Source: Peribacillus frigoritolerans (lineage in GTDB: Bacteria > Bacillota > Bacilli > Bacillales > DSM-1321). Taken from it: a stretch of 64,000 nucleotides of DNA. Location of the stretch: the NCBI RefSeq assembly GCF_040250305.1, contig NZ_CP158190.1, positions 404,001 through 468,000 of the forward strand, in the 5' to 3' direction. Numbering within the stretch: position 1 is the first letter of the stretch; each line of letters starts with the position of its first letter. Both the position numbers and the translations under genes were made by a program. A model generated the notes under the pieces. The model had not been told where the DNA came from, did no database searches, and saw nothing but the letters and a program-made list of their open reading frames with translations. Shown one piece after another: positions 25,351 through 39,881 of this stretch.

Positions 25351-26494
25351 TACAATCATTTTACCGGGACAGACCATTGGAATAATCGGCGGAGGACAAT
25401 TGGGCAGGATGATGGCCTTATCGGCTAAGGCATCGGGCTTTAAAATAGCGGTCCTTGAGCCGACTGCAGAAGGCCCATGTGCTCAAGTGGCGGATATTGA
25501 AATCATTGGTGCTTATGATGATATCGAAGCATTGAAAAGGTTGGCTGACGTCAGTGATGTCATAACATATGAGTTTGAAAATATCAGTTCAGAAGCACTG
25601 GATTGGTTAAAGCAACATTCATTTCTTCCACAGGGCTCAGAATTATTAAAGCTGACACAGGATAGGCTGACGGAAAAAAAAGCCATATCAGATGCAGGAG
25701 CTTCCGTTGCTCCATATCAGGAAATACAGGATATTTCAGAAATTTACCTTCATATAGAGAAATTAGGGTACCCTAGTGTGTTAAAAACGACGCGGGGCGG
25801 TTATGATGGAAAAGGGCAGTTGGTCATTAAGGAAGAAGCCGACATCAAAAAGGCTGAATCCCTGCTCAAAACAGGTATATGTGTGCTGGAAGCCTGGATT
25901 CCTTTCGTAAAAGAAATATCCATTATCGTGACGCGTAAGGCAGATGGCGAGACAAGTCATTTTCCGATTGCAGAAAACATTCATGTTGAAAACATTCTTC
26001 ATAAAAGCATTGTTCCCGCCCGTATTAGTCAACAAGCTGAACGGAAAGCTATTAATGAAGCTTTACAGCTTGCAGAGAAACTTGATTTGGTGGGGACATT
26101 GGCGGTCGAGATGTTTTTAACCGCTCAGGATGATATCATCATTAATGAATTAGCGCCAAGACCTCATAACTCAGGTCATTATACAATGGAAGCATGTGAG
26201 ACTTCACAGTTCGAACAGCATATAAGGGCTGTCTGCAATTGGCCGCTCGGAAATACGGAGTTATTGAAGCCTGTGGTAATGATAAACATCCTAGGTGAGC
26301 ATGTCAGGCCCTTAATGGATGAAATTCCGACGCTTTCAGATTGGAAGGTTCACCTTTACGGTAAGAAAGAAGCCAAGCTTAAGCGGAAAATGGGTCATGT
26401 GAATATTTTACGTCCAACGATTGAGGAAGCTCTTTTGGAAAGTGATCGAAGCAAAATATGGAATCAACAGGTTGAAACGGAGGAAGTAAAATGA
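25334..26494 (+). CDS. purK: N5-carboxyaminoimidazole ribonucleotide synthase
   Basis: A 386-residue ATP-grasp enzyme that carboxylates AIR to N5-CAIR with bicarbonate and ATP. It begins at GTG 25334, inside the end of purE, with a modest AAAGG site. [12 protein letters not shown] (about residues 16-27) is the N-terminal nucleotide motif, and [12 protein letters not shown] near 150 and [12 protein letters not shown] near 270 are ATP-grasp signatures. The end overlaps purB by four bases (ATGA), so translation is coupled. Confidence 0.95.
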   Translation: MNNLNNTIILPGQTIGIIGGGQLGRMMALSAKASGFKIAVLEPTAEGPCAQVADIEIIGAYDDIEALKRLADVSDVITYEFENISSEALDWLKQHSFLPQGSELLKLTQDRLTEKKAISDAGASVAPYQEIQDISEIYLHIEKLGYPSVLKTTRGGYDGKGQLVIKEEADIKKAESLLKTGICVLEAWIPFVKEISIIVTRKADGETSHFPIAENIHVENILHKSIVPARISQQAERKAINEALQLAEKLDLVGTLAVEMFLTAQDDIIINELAPRPHNSGHYTMEACETSQFEQHIRAVCNWPLGNTELLKPVVMINILGEHVRPLMDEIPTLSDWKVHLYGKKEAKLKRKMGHVNILRPTIEEALLESDRSKIWNQQVETEEVK

Positions 26495-27783
26495 TTGAAC
26501 GTTATACCCGCCCAGAGATGGGAAACATTTGGACAGAAAAGAACCGCTTTAATGCGTGGTTGGAAGTTGAAATCTTAGCTTGTGAAGCATGGTCTGAGCT
26601 AGGTGTCATTCCTAAAGAAGATGTGAAGCTTCTTCGTGAAAATGCTACATTCGATGTAGACCGTATCAATGAAATCGAAAAAGATACACGCCACGATGTT
26701 GTTGCTTTTACACGTGCGGTTTCTGAAACGTTGGGTGAAGAACGGAAATGGGTCCATTACGGACTGACTTCCACTGATGTGGTGGATACAGCTCTTTCAT
26801 ATGTGATAAAGCAAGCGAATGAGATACTTGCCAAGGATTTAAATAACTTCGTGGAGATCCTGAAAAATAAAGCGAAAGAACATAAATACACGGTTCAAAT
26901 GGGACGTACACATGGAGTTCATGCTGAACCGACCACTTTTGGGTTGAAACTGGCTCTTTGGTATCAAGAAATGAAACGCAATGTCGAACGTTTTGAAGAA
27001 GCTAGAAAGAACATTGAGGTTGGGAAAATCTCTGGAGCTGTCGGAACTTACGCGAACATCGACCCGTTCGTTGAAAAATTCGTTTGTGAAAAGCTTGGCC
27101 TTGAAGCAGCGCCAATTTCAACACAAACATTGCAGCGCGATCGCCACGCACATTATATGAGCACATTGGCTTTAATTGCGACATCAATTGAAAAATTCGC
27201 AGTGGAAATTCGCGGCTTGCAAAAAAGTGAAACACGCGAAGTGGAAGAATTCTTTGCAAAAGGACAAAAAGGATCTTCGGCAATGCCTCATAAACGGAAT
27301 CCAATCGGTTCTGAAAATATGACGGGTATGGCTCGTGTCATCCGCGGTTACATGATGACAGCATATGAGAATGTGCCATTATGGCATGAACGTGACATTT
27401 CGCATTCTTCTGCTGAGCGCATCATCTTGCCGGATGCAACGATCGCATTAAACTACATGCTGAACCGTTTCAGCAACATAGTGAAGAACTTGACCGTTTA
27501 TCCAGAAAATATGAAACGCAATATGGACCGTACGCTTGGGTTGATTTTCTCACAACGTGTGCTGCTTTCCCTTATCGATAAAGGACTTGTCCGTGAAGAA
27601 GCTTATGATACGGTTCAGCCGAAAGCGATGGAAGCATGGGAGCTTCAGGTTCCATTCAGAAGCCTGATCGAAAAGGATGATAAAATCACAAGCTTGCTTA
27701 CGAAAGAAGAACTTGATGATTGTTTCGATCCTACACATCACCTGAAAAATGTTGATGTAATCTTTGATCGTTTAGGTTTATAA
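26491..27783 (+). CDS. purB: Adenylosuccinate lyase
   Basis: A 430-residue lyase of the fumarase/aspartase superfamily acting twice in purine synthesis: on SAICAR and on adenylosuccinate. The superfamily signature [16 protein letters not shown] near residue 265 carries the flexible catalytic loop. [12 protein letters not shown] and [12 protein letters not shown] supply further active-site histidines. It overlaps purK by four bases and is followed by a hairpin-containing spacer of about 100 bp, the longest gap within the operon. Confidence 0.97.
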   Translation: MIERYTRPEMGNIWTEKNRFNAWLEVEILACEAWSELGVIPKEDVKLLRENATFDVDRINEIEKDTRHDVVAFTRAVSETLGEERKWVHYGLTSTDVVDTALSYVIKQANEILAKDLNNFVEILKNKAKEHKYTVQMGRTHGVHAEPTTFGLKLALWYQEMKRNVERFEEARKNIEVGKISGAVGTYANIDPFVEKFVCEKLGLEAAPISTQTLQRDRHAHYMSTLALIATSIEKFAVEIRGLQKSETREVEEFFAKGQKGSSAMPHKRNPIGSENMTGMARVIRGYMMTAYENVPLWHERDISHSSAERIILPDATIALNYMLNRFSNIVKNLTVYPENMKRNMDRTLGLIFSQRVLLSLIDKGLVREEAYDTVQPKAMEAWELQVPFRSLIEKDDKITSLLTKEELDDCFDPTHHLKNVDVIFDRLGL

Positions 27784-27793
27784 AAGTGAAGGC

Positions 27794-27830
27794 GGCAAAC
27801 ATGGCACCTCTAAACGGTGATATGTTTGCC
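27794..27830 (+). other. Intercistronic hairpin between purB and purC
   Basis: GGCAAACAT and ATGTTTGCC form a 9-bp perfect stem with an inner CACC/GGTG pair. There is no T run. It is the largest internal hairpin noticed in the pur transcript, suggesting processing or translation control rather than termination. Confidence 0.6.
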
Positions 27831-27886
27831 AAGCCTGATCAATGGCAGGAAGATTCATAATATTCACAATGTGGGGGTCTGGACAG

Positions 27887-28606
27887 ATGGAAAAACGAGA
27901 ATTGTTGTATGAAGGAAAAGCGAAACAGATTTTTGCAACGGACAACAGTGAAATAGTTTGGGTGGAATACAAGGATTCGGCAACAGCATTCAATGGTGAG
28001 AAGAAGTCAGAGATTGCCGGAAAAGGTAAGTTGAATAATCAAATTACTAGCTTACTATTTTCAAAGCTTGCCCAAGAGAATATCCCGTCCCATTTTATTG
28101 AAATGCTTTCCGAACGGGAGCAACTGGTCAAAAGGGTATCCATCATTCCGCTAGAAGTCGTTGTCAGAAATACGGCTGCCGGCAGTTTTTCTAAAAGAAC
28201 TGGCATTGAAGAAGGCCAGCCGCTCAAGAAAACGCTGATTGAGTTTTACTATAAAGACGACGAGCTCGGCGATCCTCTGTTAACGGAAGACCATATTGAA
28301 GAATTGGAACTTGCAAGCAAGGAAGATGTAGCGATTTTAAAAGAAAAGGCACAAGAAATCAGTATCGTCTTAACGTCTTTCTTTAAAGAGTTGGACATTA
28401 AATTGATTGATTTTAAATTAGAGTTCGGCAAAACCCCGAATGGAGACATTCTGCTGGCAGATGAAATTTCACCTGATACCTGCCGATTATGGGATATTAA
28501 CACGAACGAAAAATTAGACAAAGATGTATTCCGCCGTGATTTAGGAAGTTTAACAGATGCTTACGAAAAAATACTAGCAAAGTTGGAGGGCACTCAACAT
28601 GTATAA
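27887..28606 (+). CDS. purC: SAICAR synthetase
   Basis: A 239-residue enzyme joining CAIR and aspartate with ATP. ATG 27887 has GGGGG about ten nt upstream and begins MEKRELLYEGKAKQIF, the normal start of the family. The frame is open 15 codons further up without a good site. Family signatures are VRNTAAGSF near residue 87 and LADEISPDTCRLWD near 190. Its 3' end overlaps purS by eight bases. Confidence 0.96.
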   Translation: MEKRELLYEGKAKQIFATDNSEIVWVEYKDSATAFNGEKKSEIAGKGKLNNQITSLLFSKLAQENIPSHFIEMLSEREQLVKRVSIIPLEVVVRNTAAGSFSKRTGIEEGQPLKKTLIEFYYKDDELGDPLLTEDHIEELELASKEDVAILKEKAQEISIVLTSFFKELDIKLIDFKLEFGKTPNGDILLADEISPDTCRLWDINTNEKLDKDVFRRDLGSLTDAYEKILAKLEGTQHV

Positions 28607-28853
28607 GGTTAAAGTATATATCACACTACGCGAAAGTGTATTAGATCCACAGGGAGCGGCAGTGCAACAATCACTTCATAGCTTGACTTATAACGAAGTT
28701 AGTGATGTTCGAGTGGGGAAATACATTGAACTTACAATTAAGGATACGGATCGTGATTTAGATCAACTTGTGAAGGAAATGTGTGAAAAACTATTGGCCA
28801 ATACGGTAATTGAAGCTTACCGTTATGATGTTGAGGAGGTTATCACCCAATGA
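28599..28853 (+). CDS. purS: FGAM synthase subunit PurS
   Basis: An 84-residue small subunit that bridges PurL and PurQ in the three-part FGAM synthase of Gram-positive bacteria. The beta-alpha-beta pattern and the motif [11 protein letters not shown] near residue 17 are typical. It overlaps purC by eight bases and purQ by four, so stoichiometric synthesis by coupling is likely. Confidence 0.95.
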   Translation: MYKVKVYITLRESVLDPQGAAVQQSLHSLTYNEVSDVRVGKYIELTIKDTDRDLDQLVKEMCEKLLANTVIEAYRYDVEEVITQ

Positions 28854-29536
28854 AATTTGCTGTCATAGTTTTCCCTGGCTCCAATTGTGATGTCGATATG
28901 TACCATGCGATAAAGGATGCATTGGGGGAAGAAGTGGAGTATGTTTGGCACTCTACAGACAATCTAGATCAGTATGATGGGATTCTCCTTCCTGGAGGTT
29001 TCTCTTATGGAGACTATTTACGCTCTGGAGCAATTGCACGCTTTTCGAATGTAATGGCTGAAGTCGTAAAAGCGGCACAAGCAGGAAAGCCTGTCTTGGG
29101 TGTCTGCAATGGTTTTCAGATTTTACTTGAAGCAGGACTTTTACCTGGAGCGATGCGCCGTAATGAAGGCTTGAAATTCATTTGCCGCAATGTAGGACTG
29201 AAGGTTGAAAATAACCAATCGATGTTCACGACAGGATATGAATTAAATGAAACGATTACGATCCCTGTGGCACATGGTGAAGGGAATTACTACTGCGATG
29301 ATGAGACATTGGCTGAATTAAAACAAAATAACCGCATCTTGTTCACGTATGATGGTGAAAATCCAAACGGAAGCTTGGAGCAAATAGCGGGAATTACAAA
29401 TGAACAAGGAAATGTCCTCGGAATGATGCCTCATCCCGAACGTGCTGTTGATTCGCTGCTTGGCAGTAAAGACGGCTTAAAGATTTTTCAATCCATCGTG
29501 AAAAACTGGAGGGAATCACATGTTATTACAGCTTGA
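28850..29536 (+). CDS. purQ: FGAM synthase glutaminase subunit PurQ
   Basis: A 228-residue class I glutamine amidotransferase supplying ammonia to PurL. The nucleophile is Cys86 in VLGVCNGFQ, with the His-x-Glu pair in [10 protein letters not shown] near residue 197. The oxyanion region [13 protein letters not shown] is present. It overlaps purS by four and purL by 17 bases. Confidence 0.97.
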   Translation: MKFAVIVFPGSNCDVDMYHAIKDALGEEVEYVWHSTDNLDQYDGILLPGGFSYGDYLRSGAIARFSNVMAEVVKAAQAGKPVLGVCNGFQILLEAGLLPGAMRRNEGLKFICRNVGLKVENNQSMFTTGYELNETITIPVAHGEGNYYCDDETLAELKQNNRILFTYDGENPNGSLEQIAGITNEQGNVLGMMPHPERAVDSLLGSKDGLKIFQSIVKNWRESHVITA

Positions 29537-31739
29537 ACCAAGTCCGGAAAAAATTAAATCGGATCGATTGTACGCAACAATGGGACTATCCGATGATGAA
29601 TTTGCAATGGTGGAGAAAATCTTAGGCAGACTGCCGAATTATACGGAAACTGGATTGTTTTCGGTTATGTGGTCAGAGCATTGTTCATACAAAAATTCAA
29701 AACCCATCTTAAGGAAATTCCCGATTACAGGGGAGAAAGTGCTGCAAGGTCCTGGTGAAGGAGCAGGTATCGTTGATATCGGTGACGATCAGGCTGTCGT
29801 TTTTAAAATAGAAAGTCATAACCATCCTTCGGCAATTGAACCTTATCAAGGTGCTGCTACTGGTGTCGGCGGTATTATCCGTGATGTTTTCTCCATGGGT
29901 GCCCGTCCAATCGCGATGTTGAACTCGCTTCGCTTCGGTGAGCTAGATAATGATCGTGTGAAATATTTATTTAAAGAAGTGGTTGCAGGGATTGCAGGAT
30001 ACGGGAATTGTATCGGCATTCCGACTGTCGGCGGAGAAATTCAATTTGATCCATCGTATGAAGGAAACCCTCTAGTCAATGCCATGTGTGTCGGTTTGAT
30101 CGACCATAAGGACATAAAAAAAGGCCAAGCGCATGGAGTGGGCAACACAGTGATGTATGTGGGTGCCAAAACAGGACGTGATGGCATTCATGGAGCAACA
30201 TTTGCATCTGAAGAGCTATCAGAGTCTTCTGAAGAAAAACGCCCAGCCGTACAAGTAGGCGATCCATTCATGGAGAAACTGCTTTTGGAAGCATGCCTTG
30301 AATTGATTCAAAATGATGCCCTTGTCGGCATTCAGGATATGGGAGCAGCGGGTCTTACAAGCTCATCTGCCGAGATGGCGAGTAAAGCTGGCTCAGGAAT
30401 AAAAATGAACCTTGATTTGGTACCGCAGCGTGAAACGGGAATGACAGCATATGAAATGATGCTTTCTGAATCACAAGAGCGGATGCTGATCGTTGTCACT
30501 AAAGGACGCGAGCAGGAAATCGTTGACTTGTTTACGAAATATGACCTAGAAGCGGTTGCTGTTGGAGAAGTAACGGATGATAAAAACCTAACACTTTCCC
30601 ATCAAGGTGAAATCGTTGCTGAAGTTCCTGTTGATGCACTGGCTGAAGAAGCTCCGATTTATCACAAGCCATCTGCAGAACCGCAATATTTCCGTGACTT
30701 CCAAAGCATGACGGCAGAAGTGCCGGTCATTGAAGATTATACAGAAACATTGGTATCACTATTGAAGCAACCGACAATTTCGAGCAAGGAATGGGTCTAC
30801 GACCAATATGATTACATGGTCCGCACGAATACAGTCGTTTCACCTGGATCGGATGCGGCGGTAGTGCGTGTACGGGGTACAAATAAGGCTCTTGCCATGA
30901 CGACGGATTGCAACTCCCGCTTTATTTATTTAGATCCTGAAACAGGCGGCAAAATCGCAGTGGCTGAAGCTGCCCGTAACATCATTTGCTCGGGTGCTGA
31001 ACCTTTAGCGATCACGGATTGCTTGAATTTTGGAAATCCAGAAAAGCCTGAAATATTTTGGCAATTGGAAAAAGCGGCAGACGGTATGAGCGAAGCGTGC
31101 AGAAGCTTAAGTACTCCTGTAATTGGCGGAAATGTCTCCCTTTACAATGAAACGAATGGTGAAGCGATTTACCCGACGCCTGTAGTTGGGATGGTTGGAC
31201 TAGTCAGTGACCTTCAACACATCACTACACAAACATTTAAAAATGAATCCGATTTGATTTACGTGGTCGGTGAAGCGAAAGTTGAATTCGGAGGCAGTGA
31301 ATTACAGAAAATGCTCGAGGGTAAAATCTTTGGACGCGCTCCAGAACTTGATTTGGCCGTTGAACAAAAACGTCAGCAGCAAATTCTGACGGCAATCCAA
31401 AAAGGACTTGTTGCATCTGCCCATGACCTTTCGGAAGGCGGTTTGGCAGTGGCTTTAGCAGAATCTTTATTCTCTGCTAGTAAACTTGGGGCTAAAGTGA
31501 ATATATCCGGCGAACCGGTATCTGAATTATTCAGTGAAACGCAATCACGATTCCTACTGTCCATCAGTCCTGAAAACCAAACGGCATTTGAAGGGCTGGT
31601 TGAAGATGCGAGATTAATAGGCTCAGTAACGGCTGATAATAAATTAGTCGTGGCAACAAGTGATAGCAAAGTATTGGAAGCGGACGTTGAAGATTTACAA
31701 ACAGCTTGGAAGGGAGCCATACCATGCTTGCTGAAATAA
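29520..31739 (+). CDS. purL: FGAM synthase large subunit PurL
   Basis: A 739-residue small-type PurL (742 in B. subtilis) that converts FGAR to FGAM using ATP and ammonia from PurQ. It has two PurM-like halves. Active-site motifs include [11 protein letters not shown] near residue 43 and [20 protein letters not shown] near 98, the latter containing the catalytic and metal residues. The second half has [12 protein letters not shown] and [10 protein letters not shown]. The GGAGGG site lies in the end of purQ. Confidence 0.97.
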   Translation: MLLQLEPSPEKIKSDRLYATMGLSDDEFAMVEKILGRLPNYTETGLFSVMWSEHCSYKNSKPILRKFPITGEKVLQGPGEGAGIVDIGDDQAVVFKIESHNHPSAIEPYQGAATGVGGIIRDVFSMGARPIAMLNSLRFGELDNDRVKYLFKEVVAGIAGYGNCIGIPTVGGEIQFDPSYEGNPLVNAMCVGLIDHKDIKKGQAHGVGNTVMYVGAKTGRDGIHGATFASEELSESSEEKRPAVQVGDPFMEKLLLEACLELIQNDALVGIQDMGAAGLTSSSAEMASKAGSGIKMNLDLVPQRETGMTAYEMMLSESQERMLIVVTKGREQEIVDLFTKYDLEAVAVGEVTDDKNLTLSHQGEIVAEVPVDALAEEAPIYHKPSAEPQYFRDFQSMTAEVPVIEDYTETLVSLLKQPTISSKEWVYDQYDYMVRTNTVVSPGSDAAVVRVRGTNKALAMTTDCNSRFIYLDPETGGKIAVAEAARNIICSGAEPLAITDCLNFGNPEKPEIFWQLEKAADGMSEACRSLSTPVIGGNVSLYNETNGEAIYPTPVVGMVGLVSDLQHITTQTFKNESDLIYVVGEAKVEFGGSELQKMLEGKIFGRAPELDLAVEQKRQQQILTAIQKGLVASAHDLSEGGLAVALAESLFSASKLGAKVNISGEPVSELFSETQSRFLLSISPENQTAFEGLVEDARLIGSVTADNKLVVATSDSKVLEADVEDLQTAWKGAIPCLLK

Positions 31740-33139
31740 GAAGCCTAAACGAAGAGTGTGGTGTTGTTGGAGTCTGGGGACATCCCGATGCTGCACAGCT
31801 TGCTTACTACGGTTTGCATAGCTTGCAACATCGTGGTCAAGAGGGAGCGGGCATCGTCGTGACGGATGGTGAGCAGATGTCCATTTCTAAGGGCGAAGGA
31901 CTTGTCACAGAGATATTCACTGCCGAAAAAATGCAGGCACTTTCCGGTAGCGGTAAAGCGGCAATCGGCCATGTCCGTTATACAACGGCAGGCGGCGGAG
32001 GGTATCAAAATGTTCAGCCTTTCCTGTTCAATTCGCATACAGGAGGGCTGGCCCTTGCTCATAATGGGAATATCGTCAATGCCCATCAATTAAAAGCACA
32101 GCTTGAAGGACAAGGAAGCATTTTTCAAACGACATCTGATACGGAAGTTCTGGCACATCTGATTAAACGCTCCGGCTACTCGGATGTAAGAGATTCCGTG
32201 AAAAACAGTTTAAGCATGCTGAAGGGAGCCTATGCTTTTGTCATCATGACCGAAAATCAAATGATCATGGCAAGAGATCCGCATGGCTTCCGTCCGCTTT
32301 CCTTGGGGAAAATAGGCGATGCATATTTCGCTGCATCAGAAACATGTGCACTTGATATTGTAGGTGCAGAATTCATCCGCGATATTGAGCCGGGTGAACT
32401 CGTTGTCATTAATGATGAGGGAATCACATCCGAATACTTTTCGCTTTCCAGCCAACAGGCAATGTGCACGATGGAGTATGTGTATTTCTCCCGTCCGGAT
32501 AGCAACATTGATGGTATCAATGTTCATACGGCACGAAAAAACCTTGGCAAGCAAATGGCAATGGAAACCAAAATTGAAGCCGATGTAGTTACAGGTGTAC
32601 CTGATTCCAGCATCTCGGCAGCGATTGGCTATGCTGAAGCTGCAGGCATTCCATATGAAATGGGTTTAATAAAAAATCGTTATGTTGGCCGGACTTTCAT
32701 TCAGCCATCACAAAGTCTGCGTGAACAAGGCGTGAAGATGAAACTATCACCTGTAAGAGGGGTAGTGGAAGGCAAGCGGGTCATAATGGTTGATGATTCA
32801 ATCGTCCGTGGGACAACGAGCAGAAGGATTGTCCGCATGTTAAAAGATGCCGGAGCGAAAGAAGTGCATGTAGTAATCAGCTCACCACCGATCAAGAATC
32901 CATGTTTTTATGGCATAGACACGTCCAAAAAGGAAGAACTGATTGCGAGCTCTAAATCGGTGGAGGAAATAAGGGAAATCATCGGTGCTGATTCCTTAAC
33001 TTTTTTAAGTGTCGAAGGTATGGTCGAAGCTATTGGACGACCGTTTCCTGGAGAAACGCGCGGTTCATGCCTAGCTTGTTTCACCGGAAATTATCCGACT
33101 GAAATTTTTGAATACGAACGAGAAAAAACAAAATGTTAA
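31724..33139 (+). CDS. purF: Amidophosphoribosyltransferase, committed step of purine synthesis
   Basis: A 471-residue Ntn-hydrolase fused to a phosphoribosyltransferase, making phosphoribosylamine from PRPP and glutamine. ATG 31724 follows GGAAGGG and starts [11 protein letters not shown], an 11-residue propeptide. Cys12 then becomes the N-terminal nucleophile after self-cleavage, as in B. subtilis. The PRPP loop [13 protein letters not shown] is near residue 350. Cysteines in AMCTMEY, NPCFYG and SCLAC at the end fit the Fe-S cluster form, which makes the enzyme oxygen-sensitive. It starts 16 bases before the end of purL. Confidence 0.96.
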   Translation: MLAEIRSLNEECGVVGVWGHPDAAQLAYYGLHSLQHRGQEGAGIVVTDGEQMSISKGEGLVTEIFTAEKMQALSGSGKAAIGHVRYTTAGGGGYQNVQPFLFNSHTGGLALAHNGNIVNAHQLKAQLEGQGSIFQTTSDTEVLAHLIKRSGYSDVRDSVKNSLSMLKGAYAFVIMTENQMIMARDPHGFRPLSLGKIGDAYFAASETCALDIVGAEFIRDIEPGELVVINDEGITSEYFSLSSQQAMCTMEYVYFSRPDSNIDGINVHTARKNLGKQMAMETKIEADVVTGVPDSSISAAIGYAEAAGIPYEMGLIKNRYVGRTFIQPSQSLREQGVKMKLSPVRGVVEGKRVIMVDDSIVRGTTSRRIVRMLKDAGAKEVHVVISSPPIKNPCFYGIDTSKKEELIASSKSVEEIREIIGADSLTFLSVEGMVEAIGRPFPGETRGSCLACFTGNYPTEIFEYEREKTKC

Positions 33140-33181
33140 TCAAGTCGGCAATGATGATTGATTTTCGGAGGAGGATTTCAA

Positions 33182-34207
33182 ATGGCTAATGCATATAAAC
33201 AGGCTGGTGTGGATATTGAGGCTGGTTATGAAGCGGTAAATCGAATGAAAAAACATGTAAAGCGCACATTTCGTCCAGAAGTAATGAATGGTCTGGGCGG
33301 TTTCGGCGGCATGTTTGATTTATCTTCCTTGAACCTTAAAGAACCTGTGCTCATTTCTGGTACGGATGGAGTGGGTACAAAACTTTTGTTGGCGTTCATG
33401 ATGGATAAACACGATACAATTGGAGTGGATTGTGTAGCTATGTGCGTCAATGATGTTGTCGTTCAAGGTGCTGCACCTTTATACTTTTTAGATTATATTG
33501 CATGCGGTAAAGCAGATCCTGAACGAATTGAAATGATCGTCAAAGGAATTGCAGATGGCTGTGAGCAGGCGGGCTGTGCTTTAATCGGCGGAGAAACGGC
33601 TGAAATGCCAGGCATGTATGAGACGGAAGAATACGATGTGGCAGGTTTTACTGTAGGTGCCGTTGAAAAATCACGTCTGATTACCGGTGAAGCGATCTCG
33701 GCGGGGGATGTCGTCATTGGACTCGCTTCAAGCGGCATCCACAGTAATGGGTATTCCCTTGTTCGTAAGATCCTTCTTGAGGACTCAGGTATGGGGCTTC
33801 ATGACTTCGTACCGGAACTGGATTGCAAGTTGGGAGAGGAATTATTAAAACCGACAAAAATCTATGTGAAGTCCGTTTTATCGACGTTGGAAAAATTTGA
33901 GGTTAATGGCCTTGCTCATATCACCGGTGGAGGATTCATCGAGAATATTCCGCGTATCCTTCCTGAAGGATGCGGTGTTGAAATCGAGCTTGGAAGCTGG
34001 GAAATTCCAACCATATTCTCATTCCTTGAAGAAAAAGGGAACCTTGTAAAAGAGGAAATGTTCAATATCTTCAATATGGGTATTGGAATGACGGCCGTCG
34101 TCAAAAAAGAAGTGGCATCGGATGTGCTGGCCCACCTAAAGTCTTGCGGTGAAGAAGCCTCAGTTATTGGAACGATCGTGGATGGAAATGGAGTGTCGTT
34201 CAAATAA
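33182..34207 (+). CDS. purM: AIR synthetase
   Basis: A 341-residue enzyme closing the imidazole ring (FGAM to AIR) with ATP. ATG 33182 follows GGAGGAGG and begins [11 protein letters not shown]; the TTG at 33158 in frame lacks a site. Motifs include [10 protein letters not shown] near residue 60, [11 protein letters not shown] near 140 and [17 protein letters not shown] near 180. The stop TAA shares a base with the purN ATG (TAATG). Confidence 0.96.
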   Translation: MANAYKQAGVDIEAGYEAVNRMKKHVKRTFRPEVMNGLGGFGGMFDLSSLNLKEPVLISGTDGVGTKLLLAFMMDKHDTIGVDCVAMCVNDVVVQGAAPLYFLDYIACGKADPERIEMIVKGIADGCEQAGCALIGGETAEMPGMYETEEYDVAGFTVGAVEKSRLITGEAISAGDVVIGLASSGIHSNGYSLVRKILLEDSGMGLHDFVPELDCKLGEELLKPTKIYVKSVLSTLEKFEVNGLAHITGGGFIENIPRILPEGCGVEIELGSWEIPTIFSFLEEKGNLVKEEMFNIFNMGIGMTAVVKKEVASDVLAHLKSCGEEASVIGTIVDGNGVSFK

Positions 34208-34782
34208 TGAAACGCCTTGCTGTCTTTGCATCAGGTAACGGTAGTAATTTTCAATCAATTGCTGAAGCAATAAAAAGTGGAAAGTTGGAGGCGGAAATCT
34301 GTCTTGTCGTTTGCGATCGTGAAGACGCATATGTGCTTGAGAGAGCAAAGCTTGAGAATATTGACTCTTTCTCCTTTTCAGCAAAGAATTACTCCAACAA
34401 GACTGAATATGAAACGGAAATCCTGGAAAAACTTCGCCAGTATGAGATAGAATTCATCATTCTTGCTGGTTATATGCGTTTGATCGGTCCGACATTATTA
34501 CAAAAGTATTCACAGAGGATTGTGAACATCCACCCTTCACTTCTGCCTAGTTTTCCAGGCAAGGATGCAATTGGCCAGGCTTTTGATGCCGGAGTGAAGG
34601 AAACGGGGGTAACGGTTCATTATGTGGATGATGGAATGGACACAGGACCGGTCATTGCCCAAAAAGCAGTGCCAATTCTTGAAGGGGATACGAAAGACAT
34701 CCTTCAGAAAAGGATTCAGGAAATGGAGCATGACCTGTATCCGTCAGTTTTGCAGGAGCTATGCCACAAGAAACTTACTTAA
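34207..34782 (+). CDS. purN: Glycinamide ribonucleotide formyltransferase
   Basis: A 191-residue enzyme formylating GAR with 10-formyl-tetrahydrofolate. VFASGNGSNFQSI at the start binds the nucleotide, and NIHPSLLPSFPG near residue 107 carries the catalytic Asn and His. The catalytic Asp is in HYVDDGMDTG. It starts on the last base of purM. Confidence 0.96.
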   Translation: MKRLAVFASGNGSNFQSIAEAIKSGKLEAEICLVVCDREDAYVLERAKLENIDSFSFSAKNYSNKTEYETEILEKLRQYEIEFIILAGYMRLIGPTLLQKYSQRIVNIHPSLLPSFPGKDAIGQAFDAGVKETGVTVHYVDDGMDTGPVIAQKAVPILEGDTKDILQKRIQEMEHDLYPSVLQELCHKKLT

Positions 34783-34800
34783 TGGAGGGACCAACATAAC

Positions 34801-37630
<2,830 letters not shown>

Positions 37631-37634
37631 TATA

Positions 37635-37670
37635 AAGAAGCTGACTCTAAGCGGAGTCAGCTTCTTCTTT
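37635..37670 (+). terminator. Terminator of the pur operon
   Basis: A 13-bp stem (AAGAAGCTGACTC with GAGTCAGCTTCTT) and a short loop follow the purD stop. The 3' side is T-rich (CTTCTTCTTT) and the convergent gene to the right may share the hairpin. Confidence 0.88.
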
Positions 37671-37679
37671 AGAAAAAAC

Positions 37680-37946
37680 TTAATATGATTCAGATTGATT
37701 AGATTCATTTTCCTGTTTTGGTTCACTTTTCATCAAGTTCTGTCCGTTTTCCATCGCATCGACGACAGGACAATAGCGGAGTATGCCTTCGCCTATTTTC
37801 ATGGCAGAAAGCATCACCACGATTATGTAAGATTGGTTTTTCCATGGTTTTTTCACCATTTTAGCCATAGCCCATGTTAAAAATGTAAAACCACAGGTAA
37901 TTCGCATTAATGCATTTATTATACTGATATTTTGTTTAAACTTCAT
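37680..37946 (-). CDS. DUF2892 (YgaP-like) small membrane protein
   Basis: An 88-residue protein beginning MKFKQNISIINALMRITCGF, the typical opening of this two-helix membrane family, with helices at about 10-27 and 38-55 and the usual RYCPVVDAM after the second. The C-terminal 25 residues are polar (Q, E, S, N). AAGGGATG precedes the ATG on the minus strand. Its function is unknown; it lies tail to tail with purD. Confidence 0.82.
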   Translation of the reverse strand: MKFKQNISIINALMRITCGFTFLTWAMAKMVKKPWKNQSYIIVVMLSAMKIGEGILRYCPVVDAMENGQNLMKSEPKQENESNQSESY

Positions 37947-38015
37947 TTAAAGTCCATCCCTTCACAAAAATTTAACAATATTCTGGATAACAATACTGTT
38001 CTAATGGGGCAAGTA

Positions 38016-38024
38016 TGTTACTAT
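38016..38024 (+). promoter_or_regulatory. Possible extended -10 promoter of yerA
   Basis: TG-T-TACTAT is an extended -10 element with a poor -35. It lies about 70 nt before the chosen start of yerA. Confidence 0.4.
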
Positions 38025-38092
38025 GAAATAAAATTGGATTGAAAATGGTTTTTTTCATACATCTGTTTCTAATAACTTATGGGGGAATGTTT

Positions 38093-39838
38093 ATGCTTGA
38101 ACAGCGCTATAGATGGAAAAATAAACATCTTAGAGAACATATAGATGTGCTGGATGGCAATAGGGCACCACACATTCTGCTTAAAAATACGACTTATTTA
38201 AATCAGGCATTACGAAAATGGGTGAAGGCGAATATATGGATATATGAGGATCGCATCATATATGTTGGCGATAAGCTTCCTGATAATATAGACCGCTGTG
38301 AAATGGTAGACTGTACAAACCAGTACTTGGTCCCGGGTTATATTGAGCCGCATTCACACCCTTCTCAATTATATAATCCCCTTTCTTTTTCACGTTATGC
38401 ATCTCATTTTGGCACAACGACATTGATCAATGATAACTTGCCGTTTCTATTGCAGTTAGATAAAAAGAAAGCGTTTTCTCTTTTGAAAGAATTACGTAAT
38501 ATTCCTGTAACAATGTATTGGTGGAGCCGTTTTGACGGACAAACGGAATTGATCGATGAAGATATGGTCTTTTCCCATGGAGCCGTTAAATCATGGCTGG
38601 AGCATGATGCCGTATTACAGGGCGGGGAACTTACTGGATGGCCGAAGCTTCTCGATGGGGATGACATGATGCTGCACTGGATTCAGGAAGCCAAGCGAAT
38701 GAGGAAGAAAATAGAAGGACACTTTCCAGGTGCCTCAGAGAAGACTTTAGCAAAAATGACCTTGTTCGGCGCCGATTGTGATCATGAGGCAATGACAGGT
38801 GATGAGGTCATGTCGCGCTTGCTGCAAGGCTATTATGTATCATTAAGACATTCTTCGATCCGGCCGGATCTTCCTAAGATGATTTCTGAAATCCATGAAC
38901 TCGGTATTGATCATTACGACAAATTCTTTTATACGACAGATGGATCGCCGCCTTCTTTTTATGAAGATGGATTCATAGATTGTTTAATAAAGATTGCAAT
39001 AGAGCATGGTGTTCCGGTCATCGATGCTTACAATATGGCAACTATCAACATCGCACGATATTATAATATTGAATACCTTCATGGCAATATTGCCACTGGA
39101 AGGGTAGCGAACATCAACTTCCTGACCGATGTAAAGGAACCCGCACCGGTTTCGGTAATGGCAAAAGGGAAATGGGTTAAAAGGGATGGTGAAATCATTC
39201 CAGATAAACAGGAAATCCAATGGAATGATTTCGATTTTAAACCGCTCGATCTTGATTGGGATCTTAGTTTAAAGGAAGATTTTGAATTTTCCATGCCGTT
39301 TGGAATTGAATTGGTCAATAATGTAATTACGAAACCGTACTCGCTTGCCAATGATGTTGGTCATGAAGAACTGAACTTTGAGGATGATGAATGCTTTTTC
39401 ATGCTTATCGATCGGGAAGGGAAATGGCGCATCAATACGATATTAAAAGGGTTTGCGGACAAATTATGCGGCTTCGCCGGCTCTTATACAAATACAGGTG
39501 ATATCATACTGATCGGTAAAAGGAAAAAGGATATGCATTTGGCATTTAACCGGCTGAAGGAAATCGGCGGTGGAATCATTTTAACGGAACAAGGCAAGGT
39601 GATCCATGAACTTCCTCTGAAATTAAAGGGAGTCATGTCCACCAAGGAGGTTCCTCAACTGATAGAAGAAGAAAATGAATTGAAACATTTGCTGCGTGAG
39701 AGAGGTTATCGCTTCGCCGATCCTGTGTACACCCTTTCATTCTTTTCGACAACCCATCTGCCATATATAAGGCTAACCCAGCGAGGAGTATATGATGTAA
39801 TGAATAAAACTATACTCTTTCCTACTATAATGCGTTAA
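38093..39838 (+). CDS. yerA: Adenine deaminase-like amidohydrolase YerA
   Basis: A 581-residue metal-dependent hydrolase. ATG 38093 follows GGGGG at good spacing; in-frame starts before it lack a site. GYIEPHSHPSQLYNP near residue 83 is the metal-binding HxH motif of amidohydrolases. A second metal-site region with YTTDGSPPSFYEDG is near 285. The C-terminal third matches the adenine deaminase extension. B. subtilis YerA has 580 residues, and whether it deaminates adenine there has been doubted. The position after the pur operon is conserved. Confidence 0.86.
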   Translation: MLEQRYRWKNKHLREHIDVLDGNRAPHILLKNTTYLNQALRKWVKANIWIYEDRIIYVGDKLPDNIDRCEMVDCTNQYLVPGYIEPHSHPSQLYNPLSFSRYASHFGTTTLINDNLPFLLQLDKKKAFSLLKELRNIPVTMYWWSRFDGQTELIDEDMVFSHGAVKSWLEHDAVLQGGELTGWPKLLDGDDMMLHWIQEAKRMRKKIEGHFPGASEKTLAKMTLFGADCDHEAMTGDEVMSRLLQGYYVSLRHSSIRPDLPKMISEIHELGIDHYDKFFYTTDGSPPSFYEDGFIDCLIKIAIEHGVPVIDAYNMATINIARYYNIEYLHGNIATGRVANINFLTDVKEPAPVSVMAKGKWVKRDGEIIPDKQEIQWNDFDFKPLDLDWDLSLKEDFEFSMPFGIELVNNVITKPYSLANDVGHEELNFEDDECFFMLIDREGKWRINTILKGFADKLCGFAGSYTNTGDIILIGKRKKDMHLAFNRLKEIGGGIILTEQGKVIHELPLKLKGVMSTKEVPQLIEEENELKHLLRERGYRFADPVYTLSFFSTTHLPYIRLTQRGVYDVMNKTILFPTIMR

Positions 39839-39881
39839 AATATAAGAGAAGAAATGGCTAATAAATCAGAGGAGTGGAAAG

